Part shown: positions 15,034-16,838 of the stretch, piece by piece
Numbering within the stretch: the stretch's first letter is position 1
Layout: every line of letters starts with the position of its first letter
NCBI GenBank assembly: GCA_027063585.1
Contig: JAMORM010000211.1
Span: 1 to 16,838, forward strand
Reading direction: 5' to 3'
DNA from: Sulfurimonas sp.
GTDB taxonomy: Bacteria > Campylobacterota > Campylobacteria > Campylobacterales > Sulfurimonadaceae
Length of the DNA stretch: 16,838 nt
Made by a program: the position numbers and the translations under genes
Notes under the pieces: generated by a model
Databases searched by the model: none
The model's input: the letters and a program-made list of their open reading frames with translations, nothing else
What the model was told of the DNA's origin: nothing

Positions 15034-15600
15034 ACTAACGTCCGTTAAAGTAAGGCAAAACCTGACGGTTTTTCCTTGTTCTGCAACTTTTGCGCAGGCT
15101 TGAATAAGTGTTTGACCTGTTGTAATAATATCATCTACCAAAATGATATTATTACCTTTGAACTTTTTTAACTGAAAATTTCTCGGATTATTTTGTCTGA
15201 ATATTTTGCTCTTTCCTGAGTACGAGACACTGTTTTTTGCTCGAAGCTTATTATGGAGTGGATTGATATTATATGTTTTAAGTGCATGATTTAATATTGC
15301 TGTATGCGAATAGCCGCTTTTTATTGTATCATCCACTGCTAAAGATAGATATTTTTCTTTTGTATGAAATTCTTCAGCAAATTTTTTAAAGCTGAGTTGA
15401 GCTAAAATATTATAAATGTAAAAACCTATATCAGTATGTTTGGTAAAAAGCAGTTCTTTTATTTCTTCATAATTGTAAAATGAAATGATATCAACACCGT
15501 TAAAGAGTTTTCTTTTGTGTAAAGAGGGGGAAAGAAAGGTTGTCTGACATGTGGAACATATATGTGTAAAAGCATAACTTTCACACAATATACATTTCAT
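15025..15600 (-). CDS. comF: ComF family phosphoribosyltransferase-like protein
   Basis: The 191-residue protein has an N-terminal zinc-finger-like set (C3-x2-C6 and C15-x2-C18) and, near the C-terminus, the PRPP-binding loop IILVDDIITTGQT (152-164). Between them lie AVDDTIKSGYSHTAILNHAL and LRAKNSVSYSGKSKIFRQNN, the usual ComF middle (R-x-G-FNQ and R-x-T-x-x-Q blocks) in degenerate form. ComF proteins are needed for natural DNA uptake, acting in the cytoplasm on incoming single strands, but the enzymatic role of the phosphoribosyltransferase fold is unproven. It begins 10 bases after the lepA stop and probably shares its transcript. It is somewhat short for the family and lacks the canonical glycine-rich substitutions, so divergence is noted. 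Confidence 0.85.
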   Translation of the reverse strand: MKCILCESYAFTHICSTCQTTFLSPSLHKRKLFNGVDIISFYNYEEIKELLFTKHTDIGFYIYNILAQLSFKKFAEEFHTKEKYLSLAVDDTIKSGYSHTAILNHALKTYNINPLHNKLRAKNSVSYSGKSKIFRQNNPRNFQLKKFKGNNIILVDDIITTGQTLIQACAKVAEQGKTVRFCLTLTDVSLK

Positions 15601-15610
15601 AAAATATACT

Positions 15611-16838
15611 CTAATCCATTTTTAGTACAGACATAAATGCCTCTTGAGGAAGTTGTACCTTACCGATAGATTTCATACGTTTTTTACCGGCTTTTTGTTT
15701 TTCAAGTAGTTTACGCTTACGGGTAATATCTCCACCGTAACATTTTGCAGTTACATTTTTACCCATAGACTTTACAGTTTCACGAGCGATAATTTGGCTT
15801 CCTAAAGATGCTTGAACAGCTACTTCAAAAAGTTGTCTAGGAATTTGTTCTTTCATGTTTTTAACTAAAATACGACCACGAGAAAGAGCCTGAGTTCTAG
15901 GTACTACGACGCTTAGCGCATCGACAGCTTCTCCTGCAACTTTGATATCAAGTTTAACAAGATCACCAACCTTAAAGCCAATAGGTTCGTAATCAAATGA
16001 TGCATAACCTTTTGAGATTGATTTTAGAGTATCATAAAAATCCATAACTATCTCATTCATGGGTACTTCATATTCAAGCATAACTCTTTCTTCATTTAAG
16101 TAAGTCATCTTTGTTTGTGTTCCGCGTTTGTTTACAAGAAGTGTTATGATGTTTCCTACATATTCACTAGGTGTAATAACGGTAGCTCTAACATACGGTT
16201 CTTCTATTCTATCTATTTTGTTTACTTCTGGAAGTTCCGAAGGATTTTGAACATTCACAAAGTCACCATTATTTAAGTATACATTATAGATAACAGAAGG
16301 GGCCGAAGCAATCAAATCAAGATTAAACTCTCTTTCAAGTCTTTCTTTGACAACTTCCATGTGAAGCATTCCAAGAAAACCTACACGAAAGCCAAAACCA
16401 AGTGCTACTGACGTTTCAGGTTCATAAGACAGAGAAGAATCATTGAGCTTGAGTTTATCTAACGCATCACGAAGGTCTTCAAACTTGTCTGTGTCGATTG
16501 GGAAGATTCCGGCAAATACAAATGGTTTAGCAGGCTCATAAGTTCCAACTGGTTCAGTAGCAGGATTTTTTGCATCGGTAAGAGTATCTCCGACATTTAT
16601 AACTGCTACCTCTTTAAGACCAAGAACAACAATCCCAATCTCACCACACTTAATAGATTTAGTTTTTATTTTTTTCATAGGATGTGGATACATTAAATCT
16701 AAAACGTGATGCTCTTCGCCGTTACTCATAAGTTTGATATTTTGACCCTTAGTAATCTCTCCATCAAAAACACGAACAAGGGCTAAGGCACCAAGATAGG
16801 AATCAAACCATGAGTCATAAATAATCGCTTTAGTGGTA
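15611..16838 (-). CDS. lepA: Elongation factor 4 (LepA), 5'-partial
   Basis: The frame is open to the window edge. The 408 residues present begin within the end of domain I or domain II ([27 protein letters not shown]) and run to the natural C-terminus; about 190 residues with the GTPase G-motifs lie outside. Diagnostic segments are [66 protein letters not shown], and the LepA-specific tail with [20 protein letters not shown] and [16 protein letters not shown], which binds near the peptidyl-transferase centre. EF-4 is a ribosome-bound GTPase that rescues or back-translocates stalled elongation complexes. The stop (TAG at 15611-15613) is 10 bases from comF. The ATG at 16729 is internal, not a start. 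Confidence 0.98.
   Translation of the reverse strand, partial: TTKAIIYDSWFDSYLGALALVRVFDGEITKGQNIKLMSNGEEHHVLDLMYPHPMKKIKTKSIKCGEIGIVVLGLKEVAVINVGDTLTDAKNPATEPVGTYEPAKPFVFAGIFPIDTDKFEDLRDALDKLKLNDSSLSYEPETSVALGFGFRVGFLGMLHMEVVKERLEREFNLDLIASAPSVIYNVYLNNGDFVNVQNPSELPEVNKIDRIEEPYVRATVITPSEYVGNIITLLVNKRGTQTKMTYLNEERVMLEYEVPMNEIVMDFYDTLKSISKGYASFDYEPIGFKVGDLVKLDIKVAGEAVDALSVVVPRTQALSRGRILVKNMKEQIPRQLFEVAVQASLGSQIIARETVKSMGKNVTAKCYGGDITRKRKLLEKQKAGKKRMKSIGKVQLPQEAFMSVLKMD

Overview
The window looks like a chromosomal segment from an AT-rich, sulfur- or nitrogen-respiring member of the Campylobacterota, probably near Sulfurimonas. The basis is DnaK, GrpE and LepA sequences that read like that phylum's, strong A/T codon bias, tightly packed overlapping genes, and a mix of periplasmic redox genes. 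The genus is inferred by eye, not by a search.

Left part (2-5075, + strand): a five-gene molybdoenzyme operon. It holds the C-terminal 785 residues of a large DMSO-reductase-superfamily enzyme (5' end outside the window), a TorD-type chaperone, a cysteine-rich ferredoxin-like protein with four 4Fe-4S motifs plus a zinc-ribbon-like tail, a small protein resembling only the substrate-binding half of shikimate dehydrogenase (AroE) with the catalytic residues lost, and an unrecognised helical protein. The last four are overlapping or closely spaced, so they probably serve maturation, electron delivery or quality control of the enzyme. This is the most unusual part of the window.

Middle part (5068-10152): a compact minus-strand Bat operon (batA, a batB-batC fusion, batD) of membrane-anchored von Willebrand A and TPR proteins, with no moxR or DUF58 gene next to it. 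A short divergent promoter region separates it from a small periplasmic cytochrome c. Then come a membrane-anchored TlpA/thioredoxin-like protein and a NosL-type copper lipoprotein.

Right part (10165-16838): dnaK and grpE on the minus strand without hrcA beside them. They are separated by an unusually structured 218-bp spacer of successive inverted repeats. grpE has a textbook sigma-70 promoter, and the dnaK stop codon lies inside a perfect inverted repeat. Divergent from grpE is a large AsmA-like envelope protein built of about three repeats of roughly 177 residues. The window ends with comF and the C-terminal two thirds of lepA on the minus strand.

No tRNA, rRNA, CRISPR array, transposase or integrase was recognised. 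No gene-free stretch exceeds 300 bases; the two longest (12065-12282 and 12817-13011) are described as features.
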